Counted from the stretch's first letter, positions 12,691-24,357 are shown. The stretch: DNA of 64,000 nucleotides from Mixophyes australis (GCA_036250195.1 JAVHZZ010000001.1:381035907-381099906); one strand, 5' to 3'. Program-made: numbers and translations. Notes: generated from the letters alone by a model not told the origin.

Positions 12691-13763
12691 GGGCCTGATT
12701 CAGAATAAGCATAGCTTGCGGATTAAAAAGTCACACTCATGCGTATGTACTCCGTATTCAGAGATGAAGATTTTTCCAGGTCTGAATGAGTAGCAGATGC
12801 ATCCACTTGACAACAGACACACCCCACAGACACTTACGTCCAACGTGCGAACATGTACAAAAACCTTTTACTGTATAGGGTATGAATACAATTGCTATGA
12901 AACATCATTTAACCTTGAATAACCTACCTAATACAACAGGAACGAGTTCTCGACATGCTTAAAAAAAACAAAATTATATCTCAGCTACAAGATGCTGGCA
13001 AATCCTAATCTATGGCTGTGTGACTTCTAAAGCCTCTATAAGCATCTGTGAATCATTCATAAATCTCTGTTTACAAGCAATCCTCTAGTTTGGGTGTTTG
13101 CCATCATGATCATCCACTACTTATACCTGCCCCTGACCACCTGCAAATATGCAAATAAATCTGTCATATCTGCAACCACATCCCAGCAGGAATTCGTATG
13201 CAATTGCTTGAAGACGTCACTACTGTACATTGCCTACATTAGAACACCCCTTCATCATCATCATCATCATCATCACCATTTATTTATATAGCGCCACTGA
13301 TTCCGCAGTGCTGTACAGAGAACTCACTCACATCAGTCCCTGCCCCATTGGAGCTTACAGTCTAAATTCCCTAACATACACACACACACAGACAGAGAGG
13401 GAGAGACTAGGGTCAATTTTGATAGCAGCCAATTAACCTACCAGTATGTTTTTTTTTGAAGTGTGGGAGGAAACCGGAGCACCCGGAGGAAACCCACGCA
13501 AACACGGGAAGAACATACAAACTCCACACAGATAAGGCCATGGTCGGGAATGGAACTCATGACCCTAGTGCTGTGAGGCAGAAGTGTTAACCACTAGGCC
13601 CTTCCCTCTCAGGCCTCTACAGGTGTAAAGAGTCGTAAGTGGCAAAAAGTCATGCGCCTGATTAGCTACAGTTGCATACTTTCACTTTTTAAGTATGCGC
13701 AGTGTGACAAAATGCAAAGATACACTGTGCAAATGAGCGTATGTCTCACTATGAATCAGGCCC
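12691..13763. mobile_element. MITE split by a SINE insertion
   Basis: The left end GGGCCTGATTCAGAATAAGC is mirrored at the right by CACTATGAATCAGGCCC. Sequence between these ends includes paired blocks such as CTCATGCGTATGT and ATGAGCGTATGT in inverted arrangement. The central 350 bp is a later SINE insertion (13252-13600). TA dinucleotides flank both ends. The superfamily is not certain. Confidence 0.75.
13252..13600 (-). mobile_element. tRNA-derived SINE, copy 1
   Basis: Read on the minus strand it starts with a tRNA-like head (CTAGTGGTTAACACTTCTGC, then a degenerate B box in GTCATGAGTTCCATTCC). It continues through the CCTCCGGGTGCTCCGGTTTC block and ends in an L2-like tail (TGGCGCTATATAAATAAATG) and a GAT trinucleotide tail. 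Three further copies lie at 24358, 47199 and 50297. Pol III promoter boxes would drive its RNA, and retrotransposition would use a LINE sharing the tail. The histidine repeat ORF here is the ATC tail. Confidence 0.88.
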
Positions 13764-13767
13764 TATT

Positions 13768-14003
13768 GGGCAGATTCAATTGATCGCATTACTCTCAAGA
13801 GTAACACGGCCCACACACTATTACTGTTACTACTGTAATAGTGCGCATTATTACCGTTAGTACAGTAGTTTTAACCCTGATTTTCTTTGCTCGCGGCTCA
13901 GGGAGCCACGAGTGAATATCCGGGTTCAAAATTACTGCATTAACGCTAACAGTGTGCAGGCTGCGTTACTCTCGAGACTAACGCAGTCATTTGAATCTGC
14001 CCC
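13768..14003. mobile_element. Foldback MITE abutting the previous element
   Basis: The ends GGGCAGATTCAATTGATCGC and, on the other strand, GGGCAGATTCAAATGACTGC continue for about 38 bp as an imperfect inverted repeat (both reach ACTCTC-AGAGTAAC / AGTCTCGAGAGTAAC). It lies four bases after the preceding MITE. No coding capacity. Confidence 0.8.
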
Positions 14004-15260
14004 TATGAGTTTGTTTTTTTATTGATCTTAACTAAGTAGATTTTAAACAGGCTTTTCAGAAAATGTTTAATCGCATTTTTTTTAACATAACTGATTTCAA
14101 GATTGGAGACATTTTATTACAGTAGGTTAACCTATACTGCAGTATATTATTTTTAATCTGTCTAGAATAAATGCTAATTCCTTCTCACTTTGCTCATGAC
14201 TCATTAGTAAAGAGTAGCAGCAACTCATACAAGCAATAGGTTTAGAAAGCCTAAAGTTAGCCCTGCGGTATAACTGTGCTAACAGAATAGCATGTTTCAA
14301 CTTACATTTTATGCAATCCATTAAACTCTAAGTAAAGTGTATCTGACAGCACTTGTCAAAATACACTTTTCCAAAAGCAATCCCATCAATTAGCAGTTGA
14401 GCCATCCCATCTTTTAGAGTGAACTTAATGAAATATAACTAGCCTCTCAATAGAAGTAAAACTATATTGTTGGTTTTAACAAGTGCACCCAAGGCAATGT
14501 TGTTTAGTACTGGGGAAGCTAACTGCCAAAAAAGGAACACTGGTTTCCATTTTTTCTTAAGTTATTTTACCATAGTCTGATATTTCTCCCATTTATAAGA
14601 TAGTATTATTGGTGTTGTTCTGTAGTGCTAAATATTCTACATATATTAAAACTAAATATTATTATTTAAATGATAAGGAAATTAAAAACAAATCACTCTA
14701 GAGATTAAAATACCTGGGTGCAAATGAAAAGGATACATAAATAACAGAAACTTGTAGACATCTAAATTAATACAATATATTTACTTTTCTATTTTTGTTA
14801 AACAAGTCACAATCTTTCAAAAACTTCTTCAAATTATACAATTATTAAAACAGAATAACATTGCTTAACCAAACATTATATGGTTTCAGACACGCCTTAC
14901 AGGACTCTGGGATATGTACAACAATGACAGTAATTTAGTGTAAAAGAAAATACCAAGGATTGAAATATGGGTCAATTATAAAAACTGGTGCATTGAAAAA
15001 GGTATGGTAATTTGTAACTAGCAAATTAAAGCAAACATCTGAGTGGTTTATTTGATTGCATCTACCCTATACCAATCAGGTAAATATGATAATCAATCTG
15101 ACTAATGAAAGCAAGAATCTGGTTATTATGATACACAAATAATCTATTTTATTAAACACCTAACTGCTGATAAACTCCCCATGCAGATTCCCTTCTTACA
15201 TCTTAACTTAGCTTGCCTGAAATAAACACATGGAAACGTGTTTAAATTTTGGCACACTAA
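14004..15260. other. No gene seen
   Basis: AT-rich sequence. A block at about 15015-15150 resembles the CCAATCAG-type foldback mentioned at 7840, but has no clear limits. Confidence 0.4.
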
Positions 15261-15570
15261 GGGCCTAAGTCATTAAGACAAAAAAGGAGTAAATGGTCTC
15301 CGGGACAAACCATGTTACAATTCAAGGGGTGCAAATTAGTTTATTATTTTGCACATAAGTTAAATACTGGCAGTTGTTTCATCTAGCACACAAATACTTG
15401 CTAGCTTTATTATTACACTGAAATGTAAAGTTAATCTAGGACATGTCCTAGCCCAACTATAAATTTGTCCCCATATTTTAAATTTAGCTCCCCCTCCAAT
15501 GCAACATGGTTTTGCCCAGGTGCAAATGTTACTCCTTTTTTATGCTTTGCTCTCCTTAATGACTCAGGCC
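15261..15570 (+). mobile_element. MITE family M1, copy 2
   Basis: The left end GGGCCTAAGTCATTAAGACA and the right end CTCTCCTTAATGACTCAGGCC form terminal inverted repeats. The whole interior aligns by eye with 29502-29827 in the same orientation and with 4292-4615 in inverted orientation. Confidence 0.85.
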
Positions 15571-15589
15571 TTGAGAGTACAGATTTATT

Positions 15590-15930
15590 GTAAATGACGG
15601 TGACAACTAAAGCGGATGTAAGTTCAGCTAAAAAGCTAATACCCAATCAACAAAGGGATGGCCAACCGGCCCTGATTCCCGGGCACTAAATTATGGCATA
15701 AGTGAAGCTACGCCCCTTCTGGCCTCAACGGGCACGTTTGCAAAACATGATACTCAGGGCATTCGTACAAATGACCCCAATAGATATATTTATCGAAAGG
15801 GAAAGAATCCTGTAGCCAGAAAATCTCATGCGCCATGTATTAACTGCTGACTGCATTGCTTTCCCGCCGACTGTGCATAGTCTGAATGAGGAAAAAGAAA
15901 ATTAACAAAATTACAACACAGCAGAGCATA
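15590..15930. repeat. Unclassified dispersed repeat, family B copy 1
   Basis: Shares ordered blocks with 62285-62655: AAGTTCAGCTAAA, GATGGCCAAC, CGCCCCTTCTGG, ATTAACTGCTGACTGCATTGC and TTTCCCGCCGACTGTGC. The spacing is similar, so the two are diverged copies of one element. No coding region and no visible terminal repeats. It may be part of an LTR. Confidence 0.6.
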
Positions 15931-18097
15931 CATAGACTATAGGGTCAGGAGGGAGGTATTTTCCTGAGTCAAAGAGGTTGGCTTCCTGTTCCTGCCTTAC
16001 TATAAAGACTTGCTTTTCCACTCTCCTTCAAACCTATTGGATAATTCAAATACAAGCCAGGAAATCTAACCCCTTGCAAGTAAGTGCATAGATAAACCAC
16101 AAGCCTAGCGTTTAATTGCATTTATCCCTATGCAGGTCTTCATTTATTTATATGCCATGTTAGCTCTTTTATAACTTTGGATTTCAGAATTATGTGTGGA
16201 TATAAAAATTACAAGTGGGCATTAAGCTCTTGCTGTAACATTAAAACATCTGATATGTACTAGTAAAAGTAAAGTACAAAGCAGAATCCATCTTGATTAT
16301 AATCTCTTTTGGGATATTACATTAAGGGATATCATTGTGTCTGCAACGGGTGGCACAATTCCAGCTATCTGAGCACAGAAGAATACAATTTCTGAATAAG
16401 AAATTTTAAGGCTTAAAGATTGATGTATGAAATAGCCTGACCTTCATCTGTCATTGAGTGTTATCATTGATTACTCAGATGATTCTTGTTTTATTTCTTT
16501 AGCTGCACATTCAATGAAACCTTATGTATTAGAAGCTTTATGCAACAATATATAAGGATATAAGGATGGAAATGACTCACATCACTAAACAAGCCAAAGC
16601 ATTGCTATGTGTCAGGCATACTTACAAGTATATACTTGATTTTCCTGTCTGTTTGAATCTACTTCTACAGTCTGAAATGTTTGGCTTTATGTCAGGTGGA
16701 TATTTTAGGGGTTGGGGCTTGGTCTATTTAACTGCATTTTGTGTAGAACATGGTTATGTTCTTCAAAAGTCGCCACCTCTGCAGGCTAATACTAGTATAT
16801 AAATGTAAGAACATTATAATTTGCATTATATACATAGTTGCTAACTGTCCATAAGTCCCAGGATTTTAATATTTGTCCCTAAAAATCTCCATATTTTGAC
16901 TGCATAATAAAATAAATAAATAAATAAATTAATTAATTCCTTTTCCCTATTGTCTTACAGAGCAAGTAAAGCCACTGTTGGACATTAATATATATCAAAC
17001 ATTGTGTATTACTGATCTGAATACTATACATTAGATCAATGGAGTGTCCATGCTTCCACTCCTTTGCAGGAGGATGTCATGTTAAAAGGGAGAGGCTTCT
17101 CTAACTAAATAAACAGACAATAGGGGGAATTTCATTGTAAACAAATCCTGAGAGGTGACTCAGGAAGGGCCGCTAGACACCTTGTACTGATTTGTTTTTT
17201 TACAGAAATAACGCTCATTTTTGCGAGTGCCCAATAGAGGTGCGAGTAAAAATTATTTCAAATAAAGTTTATTTTAAATGCTCACAAAACCTAAGCGGAC
17301 CATTTCTTTATTATTTTATTTTACACAGTGCACTTTGTATTACAGCTGGCTATTTTTATTGTGTATTGTGTATTACATTACTCAAATGCGCCTACAAATG
17401 CACTTTTATGTGAAATGGGTCCCATTCAAAATATAGAAGAAACATTTCTGAGATTGTCAGATGTAACAGGATTTTTTTAGGGGGAAGAGGTGGTTAAAAA
17501 GTGAAATTTACATGTTTTGCCTTTAGTAGACTAGTCAATTTGCAAATCACCATGTAAGTCACAAAGAATAAAAGATTTGATCAAAGTGGATGTTTGATAA
17601 ATTCCTCCAACCCCTCTTTTTTATTCTGTTAGATGTGTGTATTGAATAAGATTTAAAAAAAATAAATAGTATTATTGTGGTTTCTAGTAAAGTGCTTTTA
17701 GCTAGAGCAAATAAACTTTACTTGCTTATATGAAAATGTAAAAAGCTAAACAATTCTATTGCACTATAAAAGGTAAAATCAACACATAAATGTCTTGTGG
17801 GAACCCTTTAATCGATACATATTTTTTTCTCTAATTACTTGCACATTCTTCTAAAATAATACAAACTATCTGCATATTATTTTCAAATATTTCCATTAAC
17901 AGTTATGACTTTATGTAAATTTGAAAATGTCAAGGCCAATAAAACAACATATTTCACCAATAATATTCTTGACATTTTACAGATTTATGTAAGGGGCTTC
18001 TAAACATAAGCATGAATTTAATAAAAGCAAGAAAGGGAAAATACACGTGCCAACTTATAAAATGCGCATGTTGCACTTCACATACCTATACACTATA
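15931..18097. other. No gene seen; one (AAAT)n tract
   Basis: AT-rich sequence with a short AAAT/TAAT simple repeat at about 16905-16939. The block 16440-16530 has a non-repetitive look with TGTCA and TGATT motifs, but nothing confirms function. Confidence 0.4.
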
Positions 18098-18500
18098 TCA
18101 TACTTGCCAACTCTCCCAGAATGTCCGGGAAGCTCCCAGAATCCGTGTGAAACTCCCGGGAGAGCAGGCAATTCTCTCGCATCCTGCCCGCTCCCTAATA
18201 AAGTGGGTAAGATGGTGCCAAAACGTCACGACTGCCACGCCCAATTCTGCCTGCCTTCCCACCACGCCCACTGTCCGACATCTAATGGGACCAAGAAAAC
18301 AGGAGAGTAGTGGCTACCGTGGGTGTAGGAAGTGTGGCCACTGCAGGGCCCAGAAGTGAGAGGCGCCGGTCCCATAACAAAACTTTAGCAAGGGCCCAGC
18401 AATCTTTTCAGAGCAAAGCAGAATCCTCTTCTGAGCGCTGCATGCACAGTGGCCCCGTCGATGCACTGTTCCGGCCTTGCAGGAAAGCGCTAATAGTGTA
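18098..18500. mobile_element. GC-rich repeat fragment related to the foldback element at 57907
   Basis: Starts ATCATACTTGCCAACTCTCC and continues through AATGTCCGGGA and CTCCCGGGAGAGCA, matching the left half of 57907-58220. The right terminal inverted repeat is absent here; after about 18260 the sequence diverges into another GC-rich block of unknown origin (GAGGCGCCGGTCCC). Treated as a 3'-truncated copy plus unclassified sequence. Confidence 0.55.
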
Positions 18501-18544
18501 GTATATTAAGCCCACTGTTGCAGATTTTTTAAAAAAGTGTAGAT

Positions 18545-18548
18545 AAGC
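18545..18548. other. Target-site duplication AAGC, left copy
   Basis: Matches 24226-24229 exactly. A 4-bp duplication suits a gypsy-like integrase. Confidence 0.85.
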
Positions 18549-20180
18549 TGTCAGGATAAAGCATAGATCTGATATGCTGAAATAGAATATTGGATGTCAG
18601 GACCCAAATAAATCTTTGCATGAATACCTAAATTAACCTGATGGTCAATTCAGATAAAGGTGTGACCAAATGAGGCCAAGAACATGTAATTGAGTTAGGT
18701 AAACCCTTTGTGCAGAGACCAGCTTTAGATATGCAGATCACAGACATCCATTGTATTTGATCATGTATTTCCCTAGCTAGTACTTCCCTTCAATAGGTAG
18801 TATAAACACCAACTAACCCCTAGGTGTAAATTAGAGAGCTTGCATTTATTTACAAGGGATAATTCATAACTGCAGGGTAAATAGGTTGTATCAAATGAAT
18901 CCATTGATAAGCTAGTGTAACAGTAAAAGACGCCGAGTCTGATGTAATGGTGTTTGGAGGTTTTTACATCCCAGTGTGAGGAGATAAGCCTGCCACTGTT
19001 AGCAGCTTCCAGGACATAGCACTGTTTGCTTGTGACACTTGACTAGACTTGTAGGTACCGCTCAGCATGTGGTCTGGCTCAATGAGGCCAGGGGATAACA
19101 TAGCCTATATGTAATACTGTATAGACAGAAAGAATTCCGTTTTAAAATATGCCACTTAAAATCAATAAAAGCAGAGATCAACCACCTATTCCTCAATAGC
19201 ATGAGGAAGGGCAGCTCATATGTTAAATTAAGAATTCTGCCCCACAGAAAAATGAAGAAAAGGAGTGGAAGCTCTGCGAATGCCCTGTACTTAGGCATGT
19301 TTGATATGAAAAGATGTACAAAGTCATAGGGGATTTGTTAATGATAAGATTGGATCGATGTAACGCTGTCCAGGACAAATATATCACATTGTAGAATTGG
19401 TTAATAAATCAGGCAACAGGTAAATTTGGTTTGAAAAGGTGTCCCAGGACACAACCCCGATTAGCATTAACCCTGCCCCTGTGAATGCCGCACCCATTTG
19501 AGGTTGCTTAAAAATCTGTGTTCTGAGGGAACAAATTGTCAGACTTTTGGGGATCAATCTAATTGAAGGACTGTCCATCATTTCTGCCTGCCCCAGGCAT
19601 ACAGATTATTATATGTAAGTAATGCTCTGTACGTTATCTCTTTTATTTTAAACTGTTTTGCTTGTTATGTCAAATTTATTATTTGTTTATTCATTATTTT
19701 TCTTTATATCTGTATGCCCTGTACCTTTTGTATATTAAATCTAAACTTTAATAAGTTGCGTCCTTGATACTCTAAAGAATCCATAGCCTGTGTAGAAGAG
19801 AGATTGCTTATCCAGGTTACCCAGTGTGTGACTGGTTGATACATTTGATTAACAAGCTGTGTGTGCTTGTATGTACATTTGTGTAACAGTCTGGAGGTGT
19901 GAAGAGTTAACCCTGTGGGTGCTGGTGTGAGTCTTGCTAGTTTGTGGAACTAGAAGCCTGTGTGCCAGTGTGGGACAGTATATTGGGGTCCTATTGCCCA
20001 TAACCAATAGGTGGTGGCTGTACCTGAAGTGTCTGGGGGTGTGAGAGCGCTGTGTTTGGGGGCGATTCCGTAGGTCTAAGAACCTGTGTGATAGGTGAGA
20101 GAGACTGCGGGCTGAAATCGTGTGTGACCTCATACAGCAAACACCCCAAAGTCACGGCAGCTGGGAGCGCGTTCGTGACA
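18549..20180 (+). repeat. 5' LTR (1632 bp)
   Basis: Starts TGTCAGGATAAAGC and ends CGTTCGTGACA. It contains poly(A)-signal-like motifs (for example AATAAA near 18608 and 19165). Differences from the 3' copy include C19274/T23319 and G/A-type changes near the LTR end. The apparent ORFs in it are duplicated in the other LTR and show no domains. Confidence 0.95.
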
Positions 20181-20183
20181 AAT

Positions 20184-20201
20184 TGGTGGCATAGCGGTGG
20201 G
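20184..20201 (+). promoter_or_regulatory. Putative primer-binding site
   Basis: TGGTGGCATAGCGGTGGG begins three bases after the LTR. It starts with TGG, as needed to pair with a tRNA CCA end. The priming tRNA was not identified. Confidence 0.7.
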
Positions 20202-20409
20202 ATGATTTAATTTCTTAGAGTATTAAGTGCATGGTTTAAGCAATTAACCCTTGCACTTATAAACTGATTGTAACCTTGCGAGGAATACAATAGTTTTACA
20301 AGGACGAAACTCAGGGCTATAATTTTTAAAGACATACGTGCAAAGCAGTTCCCTTCCCTTCTCTCTTGTTTTTCTTTTCTATCTTTTATTTTGCAAAGTG
20401 ACTGCAAGG

Positions 20410-22530
20410 ATGGCAGCTGCTTACAAGAAAAAAGCCAAAGAAGTTTTAATTGCCCTGTGTGAGCAGCGAGGTCTCGACTGGACAGATAAAACTAAAAAGG
20501 AGCTGGTTCACGCATTATTGGAGGATGATGCAAAGAAGCAATGTGATATGGAACCTGAGCTGGGGAGCAAGACAGAACCAGAGGATCAAGGTGTGGATAA
20601 TGTCACTGAACCAGAGGATGCAAGTAGGTACATTTTCTTAAATCCAAAGAATCCACTTGTCATGATGAGTATGGCAGAGCTAATTGAAGAAGCTCAGCTG
20701 CGAGGTTTCTCCTGCCACAACAAGACACGCAGGGAGATCATCGAACACCTCGACTGGGAAGAGGAAAGCCCGATACATCCTTTCAGCGAGTATCGCATGA
20801 TGGTCCTTATTCCGGGCTACACGATGAGTCTTATGGAACGGCTGGACTACCTGGAGGAGAGTTTTGAATACGCTCAGGAAGAGGTATCTTTCAGGGGTGG
20901 ACTTCATACCCCATTCTGGCTAGATCAGTGTCGCCGGGTGGCTGACGAAAGGCAGCACCTGCAGCAGCTTCTTTCACAAGCTGGAGCAGTAATCGCCCAG
21001 CCTGTAGGGGTGGCCCACGAGGAAAAGGTACCCCTGCCAGCTACAGATAACATGGAATATGCTACCGAGATTTTGCATCCCGAGGCCCCTTTTAATCTGC
21101 TGGGGGAAGCTGATGATGCTAGCAGCATACTACCAGATGCTGCACAGAATTTGCTATTGGAGGAGGCTGATTTTAAAGAGGACATAATTGTTGAGAAGAC
21201 TATTTCTGGGGGAAAAATGGAAGTGCCTGAAGATATTCCCACAAATGTTTTAGTAGTTACTGATCTTGGATGGTTAAATTCTCAGTATGTTCCCGCAAAT
21301 GTTGTTCCTACTATCTCTAATTCTGTTACACCATGTGACTCAGCCCAGGTAGTATGGGATAATGCTGAACCTGCCAATGATGTGACTTTGTGTAAAGAAC
21401 CTGAACTGTTCTGTAATCATTTTGCATCTGGTGCTGTGCGAGTGAAATGTGATGATGAGAAGCTGATACGTGCCAGTGTTAACTCTGGCAATTATGATGA
21501 TTTACGGGAAGAACCCGAGGTGCCAGGATGTGATAAGGAAAGAGAATGTCTTATTGGACCTACTGCCTATAATGAGGATAATGTCAATAACAGTATTGTG
21601 TTAGAATCCAAACCTGTTTTTACACTGACATCTTGTCATGGGATAGGGACAGCGGACATTGTTATTGCAGATGTTGGCATTAATACTGGTGTAGATAATA
21701 TGCTTACTAGAAATGGGACAGATGACAATGTGATTAATTCTGTTGTGCTAGAGAAAGACAATGTTTCTACCCAGGTAATGTGCTCGGAAGATGCTGTACC
21801 AGGTAACTGGGAGGGAGGGCAGAGTGAAGATGTATATTCTGTGCCTGAACCAGCTGCATACAGAGCGATTGAGCATGTGGGGGAGACACATAGTCCTGAC
21901 CAACGGGAAGTAGCGAGTGACAGCAATTCTTACTTTGTTGCTGGGACCTGTAGTTCGAATGTTCACCACTCAGATCTACATCTGAGTTCTGACCATTCGT
22001 CTGAGTTTTCCATAGAGACAGGGGGGTCAGTTGCTAGCCCACACTCACTTAGCCAGCCGTCTAACGGCTTAGAGGAGATAGATGAGGGGCCCATACTCCC
22101 GGCTACTCTACATCCCCAGATAGATGAGTCCAAGGGGGAGGGGAGTGTCCTGTTATGTAGGCCCCAAGATAAGAAGTGCATAGGGTGTCCCACTGACAGG
22201 GAAGGTTGTAACTGGGGAGTAGGGCAGAGTAGAAGTAGGTATTCTGCTGTGCCAGCCTTAAGGGGTTCCCACTTAGAAGTACAGTATCAGGAATTCCTGG
22301 CCATTTTTCCCTCAGGCTTTCACTTAGAAGACATGAGGATTAGAGACAAAGTGCACACTGTAACAGGGTTGGTACATGAGAACGTGATGCAGGCCCAGAC
22401 CAGCCAGAAGCAGTGGTATGATTCCCTTGCCAGGATGATAGAGAGAAATTTTCATGATAATCGGTTGAAGGCTCATAATGACAGTGAGAGCCAGCTAGCA
22501 GCTATTACAGTGGACCCAGGGGGAAATTAG
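20410..22530 (+). CDS. Gag-like protein with a pol-tail remnant, about 706 aa
   Basis: The open frame extends upstream to 20338, but that codon is GTG; the first in-frame ATG, in good Kozak context (AGGATGG), is at 20410. Two SAP-like helix-loop-helix stretches occur near residues 5-40 (EVLIALCEQRGLD...KKELVHALL) and 85-115 (MAELIEEAQLRGF...RREIIEHL), an arrangement common at the start of gypsy Gag proteins. A long acidic, low-complexity middle with no zinc knuckle follows. Residues about 640-690 contain QKQWYD, resembling the segment after the integrase core of gypsy Pol. I infer an internal deletion that removed protease, RT, RNase H and integrase core and left the frame open. It is intact, without stops. 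Role: probably structural or vestigial. Confidence 0.75.
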   Translation: MAAAYKKKAKEVLIALCEQRGLDWTDKTKKELVHALLEDDAKKQCDMEPELGSKTEPEDQGVDNVTEPEDASRYIFLNPKNPLVMMSMAELIEEAQLRGFSCHNKTRREIIEHLDWEEESPIHPFSEYRMMVLIPGYTMSLMERLDYLEESFEYAQEEVSFRGGLHTPFWLDQCRRVADERQHLQQLLSQAGAVIAQPVGVAHEEKVPLPATDNMEYATEILHPEAPFNLLGEADDASSILPDAAQNLLLEEADFKEDIIVEKTISGGKMEVPEDIPTNVLVVTDLGWLNSQYVPANVVPTISNSVTPCDSAQVVWDNAEPANDVTLCKEPELFCNHFASGAVRVKCDDEKLIRASVNSGNYDDLREEPEVPGCDKERECLIGPTAYNEDNVNNSIVLESKPVFTLTSCHGIGTADIVIADVGINTGVDNMLTRNGTDDNVINSVVLEKDNVSTQVMCSEDAVPGNWEGGQSEDVYSVPEPAAYRAIEHVGETHSPDQREVASDSNSYFVAGTCSSNVHHSDLHLSSDHSSEFSIETGGSVASPHSLSQPSNGLEEIDEGPILPATLHPQIDESKGEGSVLLCRPQDKKCIGCPTDREGCNWGVGQSRSRYSAVPALRGSHLEVQYQEFLAIFPSGFHLEDMRIRDKVHTVTGLVHENVMQAQTSQKQWYDSLARMIERNFHDNRLKAHNDSESQLAAITVDPGGN

Positions 22531-22582
22531 ATGAGATGATCTTGGGCACTGACCTGTCAGTCAATGCCCATGCCATCTCTTG

Positions 22583-22593
22583 AAGGGGGGAGA
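22583..22593 (+). promoter_or_regulatory. Polypurine tract
   Basis: AAGGGGGGAGA lies immediately before the 3' LTR TG. It is the expected plus-strand primer site for reverse transcription. Confidence 0.85.
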
Positions 22594-24225
22594 TGTCAGG
22601 ATAAAGCATAGATCTGATATGCTGAAATAGAATATTGGATGTCAGGACCCAAATAAATCTTTGCATGAATACCTAAATTAACCTGATGGTCAATTCAGAT
22701 AAAGGTGTGACCAAATGAGGCCAAGAACATGTAATTGAGTTAGGTAAACCCTTTGTGCAGAGACCAGCTTTAGATATGCAGATCACAGACATCCATTGTA
22801 TTTGATCATGTATTTCCCTAGCTAGTACTTCCCTTCAATAGGTAGTATAAACACCAACTAACCCCTAGGTGTAAATTAGAGAGCTTGCATTTATTTACAA
22901 GGGATAATTCATAACTGCAGGGTAAATAGGTTGTATCAAATGAATCCATTGATAAGCTAGTGTAACAGTAAAAGACGCCGAGTCTGATGTAATGGTGTTT
23001 GGAGGTTTTTACATCCCAGTGTGAGGAGATAAGCCTGCCACTGTTAGCAGCTTCCAGGACATAGCACTGTTTGCTTGTGACACTTGACTAGACTTGTAGG
23101 TACCGCTCAGCATGTGGTCTGGCTCAATGAGGCCAGGGGATAACATAGCCTATATGTAATACTGTATAGACAGAAAGAATTCCGTTTTAAAATATGCCAC
23201 TTAAAATCAATAAAAGCAGAGATCAACCACCTATTCCTCAATAGCATGAGGAAGGGCAGCTCATATGTTAAATTAAGAATTCTGCCCCACAGAAAAATGA
23301 AGAAAAGGAGTGGAAGCTTTGCGAATGCCCTGTACTTAGGCATGTTTGATATGAAAAGATGTACAAAGTCATAGGGGATTTGTTAATGATAAGATTGGAT
23401 CGATGTAACGCTGTCCAGGACAAATATATCACATTGTAGAATTGGTTAATAAATCAGGCAACAGGTAAATTTGGTTTGAAAAGGTGTCCCAGGACACAAC
23501 CCCGATTAGCATTAACCCTGCCCCTGTGAATGCCGCACCCATTTGAGGTTGCTTAAAAATCTGTGTTCTGAGGGAACAAATTGTCAGACTTTTGGGGATC
23601 AATCTAATTGAAGGACTGTCCATTATTTCTGCCTGCCCCAGGCATACAGATTATTATATGTAAGTAATGCTCTGTACGTTATCTCTTTTATTTTAAACTG
23701 TTTTGCTTGTTATGTCAAATTTATTATTTGTTTATTCATTATTTTTCTTTATATCTGTATGCCCTGTACCTTTTGTATATTAAATCTAAAATTTAATAAG
23801 TTGCGTCCTTGATACTCTAAAGAATCCATAGCCTGTGTAGAAGAGAGATTGCTTATCCAGGTTACCCAGTGTGTGACTGGTTGATACATTTGATTAACAA
23901 GCTGTGTGTGCTTGTATGTACATTTGTGTAACAGTCTGGAGGTGTGAAGAGTTAACCCTGTGGGTGCTGGTGTGAGTCTTGCTAGTTTGTGGAACTAGGA
24001 GCCTGTGTGCCAGCGTGGGACAGTATATTGGGGTCCTATTGCCCATAACCAATAGGTGGTGGCTGTACCTGAAGTGTCTGGGGGTGTGAGAGCGCTGTGT
24101 TTGGGGGCGATTCCGTAGGTCTAAGAACCTGTGTGATAGGTGAGAGAGACTGCGGGCTGAAATCGTGTGTGACCTCATACAGCAAACACCCCAACGTCAC
24201 GGCAGCTGGGAGCGTGTTCGTGACA
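22594..24225 (+). repeat. 3' LTR (1632 bp)
   Basis: Same length as the 5' LTR and nearly identical (about 99.6% by eye). It ends GTGTTCGTGACA, then the AAGC duplication. Confidence 0.95.
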
Positions 24226-24229
24226 AAGC
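24226..24229. other. Target-site duplication AAGC, right copy
   Basis: Exact match to 18545-18548. Confidence 0.85.
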
Positions 24230-24357
24230 TAACATGATTTTGAGTCTACCAAGGATTGGTCCCTTTTATAACATTGTGGGGTGGATCTTCAGAATTTGAT
24301 TACAGCTGGATGGTAATCTTGATTTTCTAGAAGAGAATGGTTTAAGGGCCCAGAAAA

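Larger units (their letters stand above)
18549..24225 (+). mobile_element. Complete young LTR retrotransposon, non-autonomous, Ty3/gypsy-like
   Basis: Two 1632-bp direct repeats (18549-20180 and 22594-24225, offset exactly 4045) flank a 2413-bp interior. Both begin TGTCA and end TGACA. The 4-bp target duplication AAGC sits at 18545-18548 and 24226-24229. A primer-binding site follows the left LTR and a polypurine tract precedes the right one. I count about seven differences between the LTRs, so insertion is recent. The interior encodes one long protein and has no reverse transcriptase, RNase H or integrase core. The element must therefore be mobilised in trans, like a large retrotransposon derivative. 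Confidence 0.93.

Noticed and set aside
20338..20409. 24-residue hydrophobic N-terminal extension of the LTR-element ORF, resembling a signal peptide
   Set aside because: The first codon is GTG and there is no in-frame ATG before 20410; the hydrophobic text comes from a pyrimidine-rich leader.
18549..24225. Reading the two 1.6-kb repeats as a segmental duplication of host DNA
   Set aside because: TG...CA ends, PBS, PPT and a 4-bp target duplication identify them as LTRs.
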